From: Terramyces sp. JEL0728
Taxonomy: Eukaryota; Chytridiomycota; Chytridiomycetes; Rhizophydiales; Terramycetaceae
Direction of reading: 5' to 3'
Length of the DNA: 64,000 bases
Assembly (NCBI GenBank): GCA_027603945.1
Contig: JADIIU010000043.1
Location: 1-64,000 of the forward strand
The notes under the pieces were generated by a model. The model was not told the origin of the DNA. It saw only the letters and a program-made list of their open reading frames with translations, and searched no databases. A program made the position numbers and the translations under genes. Of this stretch, positions 29,016 to 41,408 are shown in pieces. The number at the start of each line of letters is the position of its first letter. The first letter of the stretch is position 1.

Positions 29016-31479
29016 ATGACCAACAACGAAATTGACGAAATCACCAGCAGTACTATTAAATTAACGTTTAGAATTAAATTCAACTGGAATAGACCATGAA
29101 TTACTGTTGAAGAGAGCAAAAGCGTATCGCTCAACGGGGGACTTGATTTCATCGCTAGATGATACCAGGAATTCGTTACGTATAAAAGAAACGGATGCTG
29201 GAAAAATAATGCTGGAAGTGCTATTAAAAGAAATTGCGCAACAGAAGAATCCAATTTCTATCGAATCGCTGATGGCGGATTTGCAAGATGTGGAAACCCC
29301 AGCCAAAAGATTGGAAGCAAGCAAAAAACTGTTGTACTTGATTCAGGATACTGGGGTCTGTGAAAAGTTTGCCAATAGTGATAATTTTAAACTATTAGTA
29401 TCACTTGCACAATTGGAAACCGAAAATGATATGAGATTGAAAATGCTGCAACTACTGGCGGCAATTTCGGGTTACACTGATGTTATTGACTATTTTATCG
29501 AAAATATTGATGCGAAAGAGTTGGAAGCTCTACTAACTGAAAAAGATGACAAAAATATGCAATTTGCCAGCGACTGCTTTGCAACATATCTTGGAAACTA
29601 CGCACGTAGAGATCCTGACAGCCTGGACAAATCAAAGTTGCTGTTGAAAGTATACTATGATAGATGTAACGGCAGACATCTTGAAAACATTCAGCTGTCA
29701 GCCTATAGAGGATTGATTAAAATACTAATGAACGAGAAATTGGCCCTAAATTTCCTTAGCATAGAAAACCTCGATATTTTGAAAAACTTGTATTCGAAAT
29801 CAGAAAACTATCAGTCCATCACTGTAGCAATCCTGGCCTGTTGCTTTTCCCAGGTATCCAGTGACAACGAACAAAAGATTACTAAATTGTTCCAAAGTGC
29901 TATCGGCCAGATGATAGACAGCAACCAACAAAAATTAGGGTTAATGGCGCTTTCAACTCTTTTTCAAGCAAATCCAAAAGTTGCAGGAACGATTTTATTG
30001 GCTGAGGGTTTCTTGGATAACATTTTGGAAATTATAGATATGGAATCTGAAGATGTTCAATATTATACCGTCGAGGTTCTATCTGCCGCTTGTAATTTAC
30101 CAGAAGCCAAGAAGCTGATTGCAGAAAAATGCTCAACATACCTACTAAAATGCTTGAATGATAAATCAGCTGAAAGGCTAAGAATTGTTGCTTCTCTTGC
30201 GTTGGTTAAAATCATGTCGATTGATCCAAATGTCCAGAAAGAGTTGCTTTCGAAGGAAGATATTGGAACCTTCTTTACTGCGATTTTAAACAACAATAAC
30301 GCCTCCGCTGTGAACAAATCAGCCGCGATCGAAGCATTGGCTTACCTTACTATTCACCCTTTGGTCAAGGAAAAAATCGTGAATGACAAGCAATTAATCG
30401 CCAGTTTAAAGTCTTTGGCTCAGAACGGAGAAAGAACAGCACAATATGGCATTGTTTTGATCGTTTCAAACTTGACAATGTATAGGAAAAAGCTGACGGA
30501 AGAAGAAAAGCAGCTAAAGAAAATTCACAAGTTTGCCAACAATTCCCCAGAAGATAATCCGTTGGACAACGACGATAATGTAAGTAGCCGGATTGCAAAA
30601 CTGGTTGGGGAAAATATACTTTCAGTTCTTGTTGGAATTAAGCCTGACAGCGACAATTTCAAAGAGGCAATTGCCAATATCTTCCTCAATATTTCGACCA
30701 GTGTGCCATTAAGAGGTGCCATTGTCCAATCTGGCGCAATCAGGATTTTATTGAAGATTGCTATTTCTGAAAATGTTAACGTTGGAATGATAGCAGCTCA
30801 TGCAATTGCTAAAGTTGGGATCACTACCAACCCATCCTTAGCCTTTAAAGGTGAGTTATCATCTGAGGTTATTCGACCGTTGATGAATGTTATTGTCAAT
30901 TCAAAAAGCGGTTTGGCCAAATTTGAGAGTTTGCTGGCATTAACAAATCTGGCCGGAATGGACGATACTGTTAGAAACCGGATTATCCAGCTTGATGGCT
31001 TACCAACATTGCTTTCCTTGCAATTTTCAGATCACCATCTAATCAGAAGAGCTGCAACGGAAGCACTGTGCAACTTGATATTCCACCCAGTAGTGTTTGC
31101 AAAGTACATGGACAAGCATGCCGACCAACCGCTTCAAATTATGGTAGCATTGTCTGACGACGAGGACAATATGACTAGAAGAGCTGCTTCTGGTCTGGTT
31201 GCAGTGCTATCGTCAGAACCTGAAGCCATTCCTCTTTTGGTTGCTCATAAAAGATTCTTTGAAATTTTGACAAACCTGATGTCGAGTGAAAATGAAGAAT
31301 TGATTCACAGAGCGTCCGAAGTCATCAAAAACATTTCATTGATAGAAAAGTATTGCAAGTTGATTCCAATAGACATTCTGGAGCTGGTCAAAATGTATAA
31401 AGGCTACAAGAACCAAGCTATTGCTCAATCGTCCGACCTTATTTTGAAAAACGCTGCTTCATTGGGAATTAAAGTCTAA
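29016..31479 (+). CDS. UNC-45/She4/Cro1 myosin chaperone
   Basis: A small first exon (29016-29049) and a 22-nt intron precede the long exon 29072-31479; 813 residues. The first exon is needed because the long frame has no early ATG. Residues about 15-45 (HELLLKRAKAYRSTGDLISSLDD) are the end of a TPR-like unit; full UNC-45 has three TPRs, so the Hsp90-binding part is short, as in fungal She4. The rest is armadillo repeats, with the UCS domain from about residue 520: SVPLRGAIVQSGAIRILL, RRAATEALCNLIFHP and RRAASGLVAVLSSEPE. The protein folds and stabilises myosin heads. Confidence 0.88.
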
Positions 31480-31542
31480 TATATTGGTACTTTATTACAT
31501 GTTCAAAATTGCTACTAGCTCCTTTGCTTTCTAAATGTGAGC

Positions 31543-33696
31543 TTAAATTACCTTTCCAGCGTCAATAGTTGCATTGGTTAATTTTTGTTTGATATGCTTG
31601 TCGGCAGTATTCCTTTCCAATCCTTCTGCCAGAGCACCCAACTCTTCTTTCACATCAAACATGGTATCCAAGACTGTATCTGCCCTTCTTATGATATCCT
31701 CAGTCAAATCAGTAGTAATATCCAGAGTTCCTTGAGTTTCATAAATAATATTGTCAATATTATTGTAAACAGAATTCACTAGGTCGACCAAATTGCTCTG
31801 TGACGATAGACTTTTCATTGCGCCAACGAGATCCTTGATATTCAAAGCCATGTCATCAATTTCATCCTGCAAATAGTCCTAACCTAAGAAATACCGTTAC
31901 CAACGATTCTGTCAACTCCATCGGTGGCGGTTCATTATTTGCTTCGCTCTTCCGGACAGTGGATCTCTTGCGATTGCTATTCTTAATTTCTTTCAGCAGG
32001 TCAATCACTTGTAATAGGCATTTATCCAATTCGTGCAATTCAGCGTCCAGACGCTTGGTTACTCCTGCATCCCCTTTTGTTGTGTACTCTTTAGTTACAG
32101 CCATCAATCCAGACAATCTTGCAGACATTTTCGATTTGGTATTATATACAGCATCCTTTTCTTTGGACGATAGCGAAGGATCATCCTCTTTATCGTCGCA
32201 CTCTTTTGATATTTTTTGGCAAGTGAGGAGAATATTCTTCATAGGTCCAAGTATGGCATTTTTCGTTGGTGAATTCAATGAAAATTTCATTTCGTTCATG
32301 TACTTTTTGAAATCTTGATAGTGCATGTCCAGAGTGGGAGGCCCAAATGATATTGGGTAATCCATCTCTGTATCCCCTGGACTTGTGGGCGACATCAATT
32401 GCGGCTCTTTAGGAGAAATCTGTGCGTTAATTAATTCCTACAGTTACTCTAGGGCTCTTTTGCATATCATCGAGCTGTTCTTTAGTTTGCTGCAGCTGGC
32501 TGTTTAGCAAAACCTTTGACTTTGCGAGCGCGTCTTTTTCTCCTTCAGCTACAAATAGCTTCTTTTTCAATGTCTGAACATCTTCAATCAATGATTTTGA
32601 ATCTTCTCTAATGACTTTCATGTCTTTTTTCAAATTTTCATGTTCAATCTCCAGCTGCTTATACATTTGCTCATATTTTGCATTTTCGTGATTATGCTGA
32701 ATCAAGTTAATATTACTTTCTTTTCTTTTTCCAGATCCCGTTTTAATTGGCCATACCGAGCAGCATGCGAGTCAACTTCTTTCTTCAAATCATCTTTTTC
32801 TCCCTGCAACTGTAGAATTTGTTTGTTTAATTCGGTATTTAATTTTTTCATTTCTGTTACTTGTTCATTCAACTCATTTGCTTCATTGTCTCTTCTGCTG
32901 ATTTGTTTCTCTAGGACCGAGATTTTCAATTCATATTCAGAACGCAGCTTTTCCAAGTCTCCTAGACTAGCTTTTGGAGGAGATTCATACTTGTTTCTGA
33001 CTGTATTCGCAAACTGATATCGATCCGTAGTGGAGGGTCGTCTCCGCCTGCCTGGTTCACTAGTTGCGCCAACATCCTAGAATAAGAAGTAAATACAGTG
33101 TTATTCCTATTACGAGAAGATTGGATTTCATCTCGATTTCCTTGCGAATGGTCCTCTTTTCTAGTTCGAGAGTTTTCTTCCCTTCTTCTGGTAGAGCCAG
33201 TATCTCTTTCCCTTGGCCTTCTACGGCCTGTTGAAGGGGTTCGATTCTGCGCCTATATTTAACCTGAAATGCAAAGATTGAATTCACGCAGTCAAGTGAA
33301 TTCTATTTTTCACATACCCGTTCCATTGTTTGTAATTCAGGATATCTTTTCTCTACTGCCTCCAGCAATTGCAATACAAATTCTTTAAATTTAACTTCAG
33401 GAAACGTCGCCATTTTAACTCTGCCCTACAAGTAAAAGCTTGTGTACCTGGTTACGCTTTTGGGTGTATTCTGGATTAATGGGGAGAAAGGGAAGCTCTT
33501 TCGACTGGTAGAGTCTGCGATTTATTTCATCGTAGACATCTCTGGAAACGTCCAAGAATGCCTCTGGCATCATTTGGTTGAATTTCGTCAGTGAAACAGA
33601 AGCTGTCTTTTTCTTCATTTCTGAATCCTCCTTGGTATATGTTTTGTAGAGCGCATGGTATTCCTTTATCGGATTCCCACGATATATATCAGCCAT
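31543..33696 (-). CDS. Spa2/GIT-type scaffold with SHD repeats and coiled coil
   Basis: Seven exons (33696-33448, 33425-33318, 33263-33114, 33076-32717, 32696-32448, 32419-31901, 31878-31543), all introns in phase 0 and 22, 54, 37, 20, 28 and 22 nt long; 656 residues. The N-terminus has two Spa2-homology repeats: DVSRDVYDEINRRL..LPINPEYTQKRNQ, then FPEVKFKEFVLQLLEAVEKRYPEL. A long coiled coil (about residues 200-380) and a helical C-terminal bundle follow, as in GIT and Spa2. In fungi Spa2 organises the polarisome; GIT proteins tie Arf-GAP and PIX signalling to adhesion. No Arf-GAP domain is present, so it is more Spa2-like. This gene carries three of the few introns over 25 nt. Confidence 0.8.
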
Positions 33697-34060
33697 GATT
33701 CTACTTGTATTCTAAAAAACGAAATTTGTTCCCTGCTTCTTGGTGCTCAAATTGGAAATTCGCCGTTGCACAATCACTACTCGATCAAACAGGGCAGGGA
33801 AAGCAACATAAACAATATTGTATTCCATGATGCATTTCTCAAGTTCACCGAGCTCAATCTCTAGCAAAGAGTGGAAATTTAGGGACAGTGAGCAAGCCTA
33901 GCTGCCAAGAATAATAACTAACCAAATACTGAGGGCTATTTTATGTTGCTCTAGACTATCGCCGAATCGTCAACGCAAGAGTTTGTCATTGGCTTGAGTA
34001 GAAGCCCCAATGAAGCAGCCCGCATGTATAAAACCAAGGGTGAAAAAGCACCAATCAACT
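33697..34060. other. Divergent promoter region between Spa2/GIT and fungalysin genes
   Basis: No convincing gene. It holds the 5' ends of both divergent genes, including the TATA box of the fungalysin at 34027-34033. Confidence 0.6.
34027..34033 (+). promoter_or_regulatory. TATA box of the fungalysin gene
   Basis: TATAAAA, 28-34 bases before the ATG at 34061. It decides the start: the frame is open further upstream with an ATG at 34010, but transcription from this box would begin after that codon. Confidence 0.6.
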
Positions 34061-36045
34061 ATGTATTTGGCACTGTTAATTCCCAGTACATTAGCAAACG
34101 CTTTCCCAGCTCTGTATATCCCCAATGTGCGCTTTAATTGGTCATTTACGGATACCCCAGGCCAAATGCTTACCCCAGAAAAGTTACAGCAAGCTTCAGT
34201 CAAATGGATACAAAATAACCTTTCGTTTGGACCGCAAGATTCGGTAGTAGTCAAGGATTGTATGTTTGATGAAAGCACAAGTATGAATTATTGTTACATG
34301 ATGAAGCAAGCGTATGGATTGGATATTGTAAATTCAATGGCTCAATTGACACTGTCTGCATCAGGAAATGTACTAGCTCATGGAAATTGCTGGGTCAAAC
34401 CAGAAAGCATCAACCCGCTTGTAAAGAGAGGAGACTCAATATCCTGCGCTAACGCAATTCAGTCTGTTGCCAAAAGCTTAAACATTACAAAGACAAATCT
34501 TCAAGATTGGAGAGTCACAACAAATGATAAATCAGTCACAATTTCCAACATAGATTTTGCGATAGGAAATGCAACCTGTCAAGAGGCTTTGTACAAAACC
34601 AAAGATTCCCTCAGACATATTTGGAGCGTTGTCGTTAATACCGATGCGCAATACCTTAATTTGATGGTTGACATATCCAGCGGTGGGATCCTTGGTGCGT
34701 CTGATTGGAATTCCCATTTTGATTTTACAGCAGACGGCGACTTGAAGAAGCGGGCAGTAGCAGCTCCAGCTAGCAATTTCCAATATCGAGCTCTTCCTTT
34801 GGGTGCTTTGAATCCTAGAAATAAGCCTCCAACGATCATCACAAATCCTGCTGATACCACTGTTTCCCCACAAGGTTGGCATGACGCTGGTGCTAAAGTA
34901 TTCACTTCTTCTGGAAATAATGTGGTAGTCAGTGATAATAGAGCTGGAATAACTGACGTGAAAAAGGCTTCTGCACCAGCCAAGCAAATCAAGGGAGATG
35001 GCTCTGTTTTTGATTTTACAATGGATGATACCACACAGAGTCCATCAGATTACATTGATGCATCAATTACTAATGCCTTCTTTTTAGCCAACGCATTCCA
35101 TGATATTTTCTACCATTACGGGTTTACAGAAGCTGCGGGCAATTTCCAGAAAAATAACTTCAACAAAGGAGGGGCAGGAGGTGATCCAGTATTGGCGTTT
35201 GTTCAAGATGGCTCTGGTCAAAACAATGCAAACTTTGCTACTCCTCCAGATGGCCAGTCTGGAATTTTAAAGCTGTTTGTATTTACTAGCACTAGTCCAA
35301 ATAGAGATGGCGCCATGGAAAACTCGATTGTGGTAAGATTCCTTTTTAATTACAGTTGCACGAATTGACTCATGGGGTATCCTCCCGATTAACTGGCGGT
35401 AAAAGACAAGGGAATTGCCTTAGCACTTTGATCAGCGGCGGTCTTGGTGAAGGTTGGTCAGATGCAATTGCTATGGCGCTGGAAATGGGCAAATCTGCTT
35501 CTAGGGGAAACAATATTGCCCTTGGCCAATATGTAACCGGAAACTCGCAAAGAGGAATAAGAACATTTCCATACTCTACAAATTTAGGAGATAATCCCTT
35601 AAAATATTCAAATTTGAATACTAGAAAGGAAGTCCATGCAATTGGCGAAGTATGGGCGGTGATGCTGTATGAATTATACTGGAATTTGGTTGATCAATTT
35701 GATTTTGATGCTGACTTTGTGCGAACTTCAACAGGAAATGGAGGAAATACGAGATTCCTCAAACTCTTGATAAATGGTATGAAGCTACAGCCATGCTTTC
35801 CAAACTTTATCAATGCGCGCGATGCAATTTTGGCTGCCGACAAGCAACTTTTCAGGAGTGAAAATTCGTGTTTGATTTGGGCTGCATTTTCCAAGAGAGG
35901 CCTTGGAATGCAAGCAGCTGCTAATTCGTTTGTCGATGATGATACAGTCCCTGCAAACTGTGCTCAACAGGTTCTACTAGACAATGATAGCTCAAAGGTT
36001 TGTACTACGTGTTTAGCCTTCACCAGGGCATTGCAATTGTTTTAA
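34061..36045 (+). CDS. Fungalysin, secreted M36 metallopeptidase
   Basis: Exons 34061-35332 and 35356-36045 with a 23-nt intron; 653 residues. The intron sits inside the zinc site: splicing yields ENSIV-LHELTHGVSSRLTGG, with HELTH as zinc and catalytic motif, and LGEGWSDAIAMAL supplies the third ligand Glu. A signal peptide (MYLALLIPSTLANA) and a propeptide of about 220 residues with an FTP-like inhibitor segment precede the mature enzyme, which begins near KKRAVAAPASNFQY; KKR could be the processing site. DYIDASITNAFFLANAFHDIFYHYGF is family-typical. M36 enzymes digest extracellular protein and are expanded in parasitic chytrids. The C-terminal 25 residues, with two cysteines (VCTTC), are not family-typical and may reflect an unspliced end. 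Confidence 0.93.
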
Positions 36046-36081
36046 TAGACAGCTGATCATTATTTTCTCGTTTAATTTTAC

Positions 36082-36135
36082 TTTTTTAATGCAGATATCG
36101 CAAGCTTTAGATAGGCGTCTTGAACTACTGCCTTG
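36082..36135 (-). pseudogene. Relic of a Zn2Cys6 N-terminal exon
   Basis: On the minus strand the frame RRLSKACDICIKK ends at a GTAAAA donor-like sequence (36081). It matches the first exon of the neighbouring Zn2Cys6 factor (TKACDSCCKK followed by its first intron) in sequence and in donor position. The continuation, which should carry the other four cysteines, would lie inside the fungalysin coding region, and none is found. It looks like the left-over first half of a second zinc-cluster gene. The rest of 36046-36445 holds no other recognisable feature. Confidence 0.4.
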
Positions 36136-36445
36136 TATCAGATTCCAAATGTTTGATTTGCTACAGCAATGAAATTCCTGAAATTGCGGAAAAAATGAAA
36201 TGGTGGTAATTGCAGTTTGATTGCATCTGATTAATTTCTCAACAAAACACATGTAAATCCTGCCTGAGTATCAACGGTAATCTTCCAAATACTTTGTTCA
36301 TGTTGGAAGAACAAAGTTCCATTCTGTCATATCAGCCCAATAAATGACAAAAAAGGATTCCACAAAGTTCAACTTGGAAATTAGATTCGACAGATGTTTG
36401 GCTGAACCAAATTAATTTTATTATTAAAACATTAACAGCAGCAAG

Positions 36446-38038
36446 TTAGATGAATGTCCCAAAAGTATTCAACGCAATCTCAGGATCATCCTTCCACTGC
36501 CTCAGCAGCTCTGTCCTCACAGATAAAGCAGGGAAACGAACTGCCATAGCTTCCATAATTTCTATACATTTGTCTATTTTTTCCATCAGTTTTGATAGTT
36601 TGCCCAATACCACAGTGCCGATACAAAAAATGGCTCCAGCAACAAAGGGTATGTAACAAATGATTGTATTGCATCCATAAAATTCCGGGTTGGATATCAT
36701 AAACTTGCTGAGGATATTGCTAATTGTAAATGACGATTCTAAACAACGAGTGAATATATCGTGGGATTGCGGTTCAGGGTAGTGTTCAATGATTATGAGC
36801 AAACTTGCTTTGTATAAGATGATGACAAATAGGTGGTAGAAACACATCATATATGCGACTCTCCAAGGTGGAGGGGACTGAGATAGTTCATCAAATCCAT
36901 ACCCTTGTGGTAATTCTGTGATCCACTCTGGAAGTGTATCATGCCAATTTGTTATATCCAAATATAATCTGTTTTGTTCCATTTTCCATTCGGGATTATT
37001 AAAGTCAAGATCCTTCCTCATAAATCCTACAATTTTGCGCGCATGTTGAAAAAGTGACAGAAAATAACTGTATAGCCCTGATGAAGCAAATGGATTGTAA
37101 ATCCTTCCATGAGTAGACTCCATCTCTAATATTGGGAATTGGGCATTTATCGAAATCATGAATGGGACGTTGCGCAAAAAGGACACAATCAAGTCTGATT
37201 CATTTAAACAAAACCAGATCATTCCTCTGAAATGCTTCTCTGTTCCCTCATCTGTACCAAAAACTCCCCCATTGGGCAGTTGCCGTTGTATCTGTCTGGC
37301 AGATTCAAAATCTAACTGTTGAGCTAATCTAACTGCAGTTCCCAGTGTTACCACTACATTGTTGTACGAAAATGTAACGTTGAGAGAGTACATGCTGAGT
37401 AAATACACGGCAGCCACTGTAAAAGGATTTGGGTTATCAATAGCTCCCTTTTCAAACAATGCCCTAGCATAATGATAATGCTTTTCGGCAATGGCTCTAT
37501 AATGTGCAGTTTGTTTAGGCATTACAACAGTCAACGCGTACATGATGTGTAATAGCATCATAGGGACTTTGGAGTTTGGATGAAGCCAAGATGGATTAAA
37601 TATAGGAAATGAAGGATGTATCAACTGCGTGTACGCATGTAGCCAAGGAACATAAACCCCGTTCGGAAGTTCAACATCAGGAAAAGAGTCGATATTCCAA
37701 TTGCTAAATTCTGAAGGATATGTTGCTTCTGCAGTCGGTCTTTGCATTCTCTGAGGAAACGAATTTCTTGAATCATATTTTGAAAGGTCGAGCTTCAACT
37801 TACTTAGCGATCGAGAGCACGGCTGCACCGTTTTCCTTCTTGATACATTCCCCGGAACAGGTCCACGTTTCTTTATCGGGTTTGTGTATAGACATTCGAT
37901 TTCATTTGATGCGCAATACTCGCAAGGCTGTTCTCCCGTACACTTTCTTCTCTAAATTCAAGCTAGGGTTACCTTTTTACAGCAAGAGTCGCATGCTTTC
38001 GTTGTCCGTTTCCTTTTCTCTGTTGGTTTAGGCGACAT
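36446..38038 (-). CDS. Zn2Cys6 fungal transcription factor
   Basis: Exons 38038-37973 and 37951-36446 with a 21-nt intron inside the DNA-binding domain; 523 residues. After splicing the cluster reads C-DS-C-CKKRRK-C-TGEQP-C-EY-C-ASNEIE-C, the exact C-x2-C-x6-C-x5-C-x2-C-x6-C pattern, preceded by a basic stretch (KPTEKRKRTTK). The middle region (about residues 120-400) is a fungal-specific transcription factor domain: YTQLIHPSFPIFNPSWL is its typical opening, and GTAVRLAQQLDFES its central motif. Target genes unknown. The 400-base gap on its 3' side contains a relic of a similar first exon. Confidence 0.9.
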
Positions 38039-38377
38039 TTTTCAAATTTTTTCGAAATTTTTGTGTTGTGGAATTCTAGATTTTGTAGAGCACAAGTCCC
38101 AAAATATTATTTGCGGACCAAAGATCTAAAATTCAAATATCAGTAGAACAACGTCTAAGTTGTCGTTATCACGGTGATTGTCACGCTGCATTTTTGTTGA
38201 CCCCGTTGAATCTGGTAAAATAGCAATTAATATTTATCAACTCAGCTATAGCTCATTATTGTGATTAATCAGTCTTCAAAATAGAATGCCGACACCATTC
38301 CACCATTCAATATCAAATTTTCAAAATTTTGTGTGCCATGTGGAAATCGACAGCAGTTTGATGCAAGTAATTGTTTA
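38039..38377. other. Intergenic DNA upstream of the Zn2Cys6 factor
   Basis: AT-rich, no open frame with coding character. It lies between the start of the transcription factor and the stop of the IPI1 gene, so it is the likely promoter of the former. Confidence 0.55.
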
Positions 38378-40249
38378 TTATTCAATGAATCCAACTTCAT
38401 TTAACCTTTCTATCGCAATGTCAGCATCTTTCATTCGAGAGTACAATGCCGGATCTACCAATTCAAACACCTCTTGTTTTGACAAGTACCGGTCCAGCCC
38501 TTGCACATCATTCCAGTCAATCTCTTTCAACTTTTCAGCAATCTGGATATGCAATACGGCTGTCTTTGCCAACAGTAACACTGGGTTGAAATTCATTTGA
38601 AGAAAATCTCGGATTATTTCATCATAATTCCCAGATTCATTCACGAGGGTATTGTAAAATATTGGCAAATGATTTTCAATTGTTTCTCCAGATTTTCTGA
38701 TTCCCAGCAAGCAAGTTAGTTTGAAATTCAGGTTTCTGTCCTTGAACAAATCATATGCAAACAGCAGTAAGTTTGTATCAATTTTGCTTAGCGAGAGTAG
38801 GCCGTCCATTACTGTGTCTGTGAAATTAATGTAATTAAATAATGAAATGAATTTGAGTTGCAGATGCTGTGGCCATAATTTTAACGGCCCAAATATTCCG
38901 CTCTTGTAGATAATTGGAACCAAAAACTCTTCCAGATCCAGGGAATTTTGAATCAAGAAATGGTGTAGTTTATCGATAATGTCTGCTGTGAACTGTAAAT
39001 CGTTTCGAAGCAGGTACAGTTGCTTTGGCAGCGATAAAATGAATTTTTCATCGGATAACAAATAAAACAATTGCTTTTGTAGACTTGCAGAGGCAGTTTT
39101 TGATTGAATCTTTTGTAGTTTCTTTAAAATATCAGGAGTTTGAATTTTCTGAATTAGAGTAAAAAATTCAGGTATAAACTCTACTTGGTTAGATACCATA
39201 TTCAACACAAAAGCATCAAGCTCTTCGGTACTTGCCAAGTGCACTTTGATCAAGCCGTACTTGATGTTCATTTCATCAACTGTATTAATAATCTTTTTGT
39301 TTTCACCAAAGGGAAAAATCGATGAGAAATGAGAATCAAGCATTTGTTTGTAATCTTTGAGATTAAAGTAGAGGAGGATACTAATAATTAAACTACAAAT
39401 CTTTAGCTCTCTTGTTTGCTTGATGTCATTCTTTGACAGCACAACACTGGACTCGATCCAGTAGTTGATTAGGATAGGAACAACCGATTCTTGAGTTTTC
39501 TTTGTCTCTTTTGTTTTATATCCAAAAAAATTCAATTTGGATTCGTTCCATACTGGTTTAAACAAATCGACTTTTGTGTTTTTGCTTTCCTTGACTATTT
39601 TACTCTCGATACAGTTTGGAATGGAATCTTATATAAGTTAATAAATACCTAGAGAATCCAAGCAATGGTATTCCTTGATCATTTGCAGAAACATGTAAAA
39701 AGTCTCCAACAACTCCAATCTATCGATATTCCCCTTGAAGAGTAATACAAAGTTATCTTTGATTTCAGAATGGAAATTCTTGAAAAACGGATATCCCAGT
39801 AAAATCTTTAATAACCGCAATCCGCTGTTTCTAATTCTTTCATTGATATGAGTCATGGCATTTCTCGTATACACAATGAATAAATTGAAATATACTTGTG
39901 GAATTTCAATGGCTCTAATCAGATTCAATGTATTTTTGCGAACAATATCATCTGCATCCAAAATTGAGCGGCAAACTGGTGGTAATACGATATTGTAATT
40001 ATCCGTTACTAATTGCGGGTTTGTAGAGAGTAATGAAATGAACTTTAATGGTGCTTCTTGTCTTGTCTGTGTATTTTGATGGAATAAATTGGTGATTAGA
40101 GATTGCAATTGCTCCTTGCTAGTCTGGACGAGAGTCTGCAGAGGTAGAACAATTCGTGATGATTTGAAACTGGTGTTTGTCTGATTTTCTTTTACTTGTT
40201 TCTTGCCTACCTTTAGTTTTTTCTTTTCAAAATCCTTTTTCTTTTTCAT
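38378..40249 (-). CDS. IPI1: IPI1/TEX10, Rix1-complex pre-60S factor
   Basis: Exons 40249-39649 and 39627-38378 with a 21-nt intron; 616 residues. The N-terminus is diagnostic: KKKKDFEKKKLKVGKKQ, then TSFKSSRIVLPLQTL, matching the KDFQK-x-KLKVGK and DTSFKSKAIVL block of IPI1/TEX10. HEAT-like helices follow. With Rix1 and Ipi3 the protein joins late nucleolar pre-60S particles and prepares removal of ITS2. Length is between yeast Ipi1 (334) and human TEX10 (929), and the C-terminal half looks TEX10-like. Confidence 0.85.
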
Positions 40250-40606
40250 TTTGCAGACAAAAAATTATTGCAGTAAACATTGGATGGCCAGAACCCCATA
40301 TTTTACTGTCATTTATCCGATGGATGAAGATGAGCCATAAGCTAGTATCGTTGTGTGAATCTTGCATAATAGCATGTTAATTTTCGGGCATTCAACAGTT
40401 CTGTTGATTCTTTAATTTTGCCTACAAGCCGCTGTTCAAGCACTGCCGAATGAAGCTCTGTGTAACGGCGTTATGCAAATCCTTACGCAACCTAACATTA
40501 CAAGCACATGGCTGTCGGAGTTTCATTAGCTTGTGAATTTCTATTCGCACTTAAAAAGTTTATAACCACGTGATCATGTTAAATAGAAACAAAAAAAGAA
40601 TTTTTT
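40250..40606. other. Divergent intergenic region with an E-box
   Basis: No gene seen. CACGTG lies at about 40567, 40 bases before the next ATG, a possible bHLH (Cbf1-type) site. Otherwise AT-rich sequence between the IPI1 start and the unknown gene. Confidence 0.45.
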
Positions 40607-41293
40607 ATGCTTTTAATAGTAACAAACAGTAACCTCATAATAATAACCTGCTGTAAAGAAACATCTGCCCTATTCGATCAGCCAATAGGCAAACACCTCC
40701 ACACCCTGTTCAAACCAGCAGATCACCACTACCTTTTAAACAATGAAATTTACCAGTGCGAGATAGAACAGTTACCAAATAATATTATGTTTCGATTCAA
40801 AAAAACAATCAGGGAACCAAACGTATTCTATATCTCTCAATACGGCATCGCCATTGACGGCATTGAACCACTGTATTATCCAATAATGTGGTTTGTGGAC
40901 ACACGGGATTTAAGTGTGCTATTTGGATGTTTAAAGAGTGACGGTAAAGTGCATTTGCGGTGGAGGAGCAACACCATCAACAGCATTTTTAGGAGTGAAT
41001 ATAATTACGGATATACCATTACAGACACAGAAAAGATCATTCTCTCAAAATCAGATACCAATATACAAGAACATCATCAAGAAAACATCCTAGATATTAC
41101 TATACAAGAAAACAAAGAAGCGCAGCTTGATATCCCAGCAAGCAAATACGAATGGGTAGAATTCGAATCACTGAAAGCAGACAACTTTATAATATGTAAA
41201 ATCACAAGAAAGAAACTAAACATTCTCTACGCCAAAGTAATTCATGCTAATTCTAGTCGTTTATCGAATATTTCTGTTCAAAGATCGGGTTGA
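40607..41293 (+). CDS. Unknown protein of 228 residues
   Basis: Single exon with an ATG start. The N-terminal 25 residues are moderately hydrophobic (LLIVTNSNLIIITCC), and the rest is a mix of beta-strand-like segments, for example YYPIMWFVDTRDLSVLFG, and Lys/Glu-rich stretches. I recognise no family and no catalytic motif. It stands between IPI1 and CDK11, convergent with CDK11, with its own short upstream region containing CACGTG. Codon content looks like its neighbours, so it is probably a real gene. Confidence 0.55.
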   Translation: MLLIVTNSNLIIITCCKETSALFDQPIGKHLHTLFKPADHHYLLNNEIYQCEIEQLPNNIMFRFKKTIREPNVFYISQYGIAIDGIEPLYYPIMWFVDTRDLSVLFGCLKSDGKVHLRWRSNTINSIFRSEYNYGYTITDTEKIILSKSDTNIQEHHQENILDITIQENKEAQLDIPASKYEWVEFESLKADNFIICKITRKKLNILYAKVIHANSSRLSNISVQRSG

Positions 41294-41408
41294 AGATTGA
41301 AACCAGTTTTATATTTAGTAATATCATCAAAGTTATTGATTATATCAACAATAGTTTTTAATAAATAGGAATTTGTCTGCTAGTGGATGCAGAATCACAG
41401 TTGCATTT

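Noticed and set aside
33060..33287. Apparent membrane anchor (LLVIGITLYLLLILG) at the end of a Spa2/GIT exon
   Set aside because: The hydrophobic stretch is read-through of the 37-nt intron 33077-33113; after splicing the frame continues as DVGATSEPGRRRR into the coiled coil.
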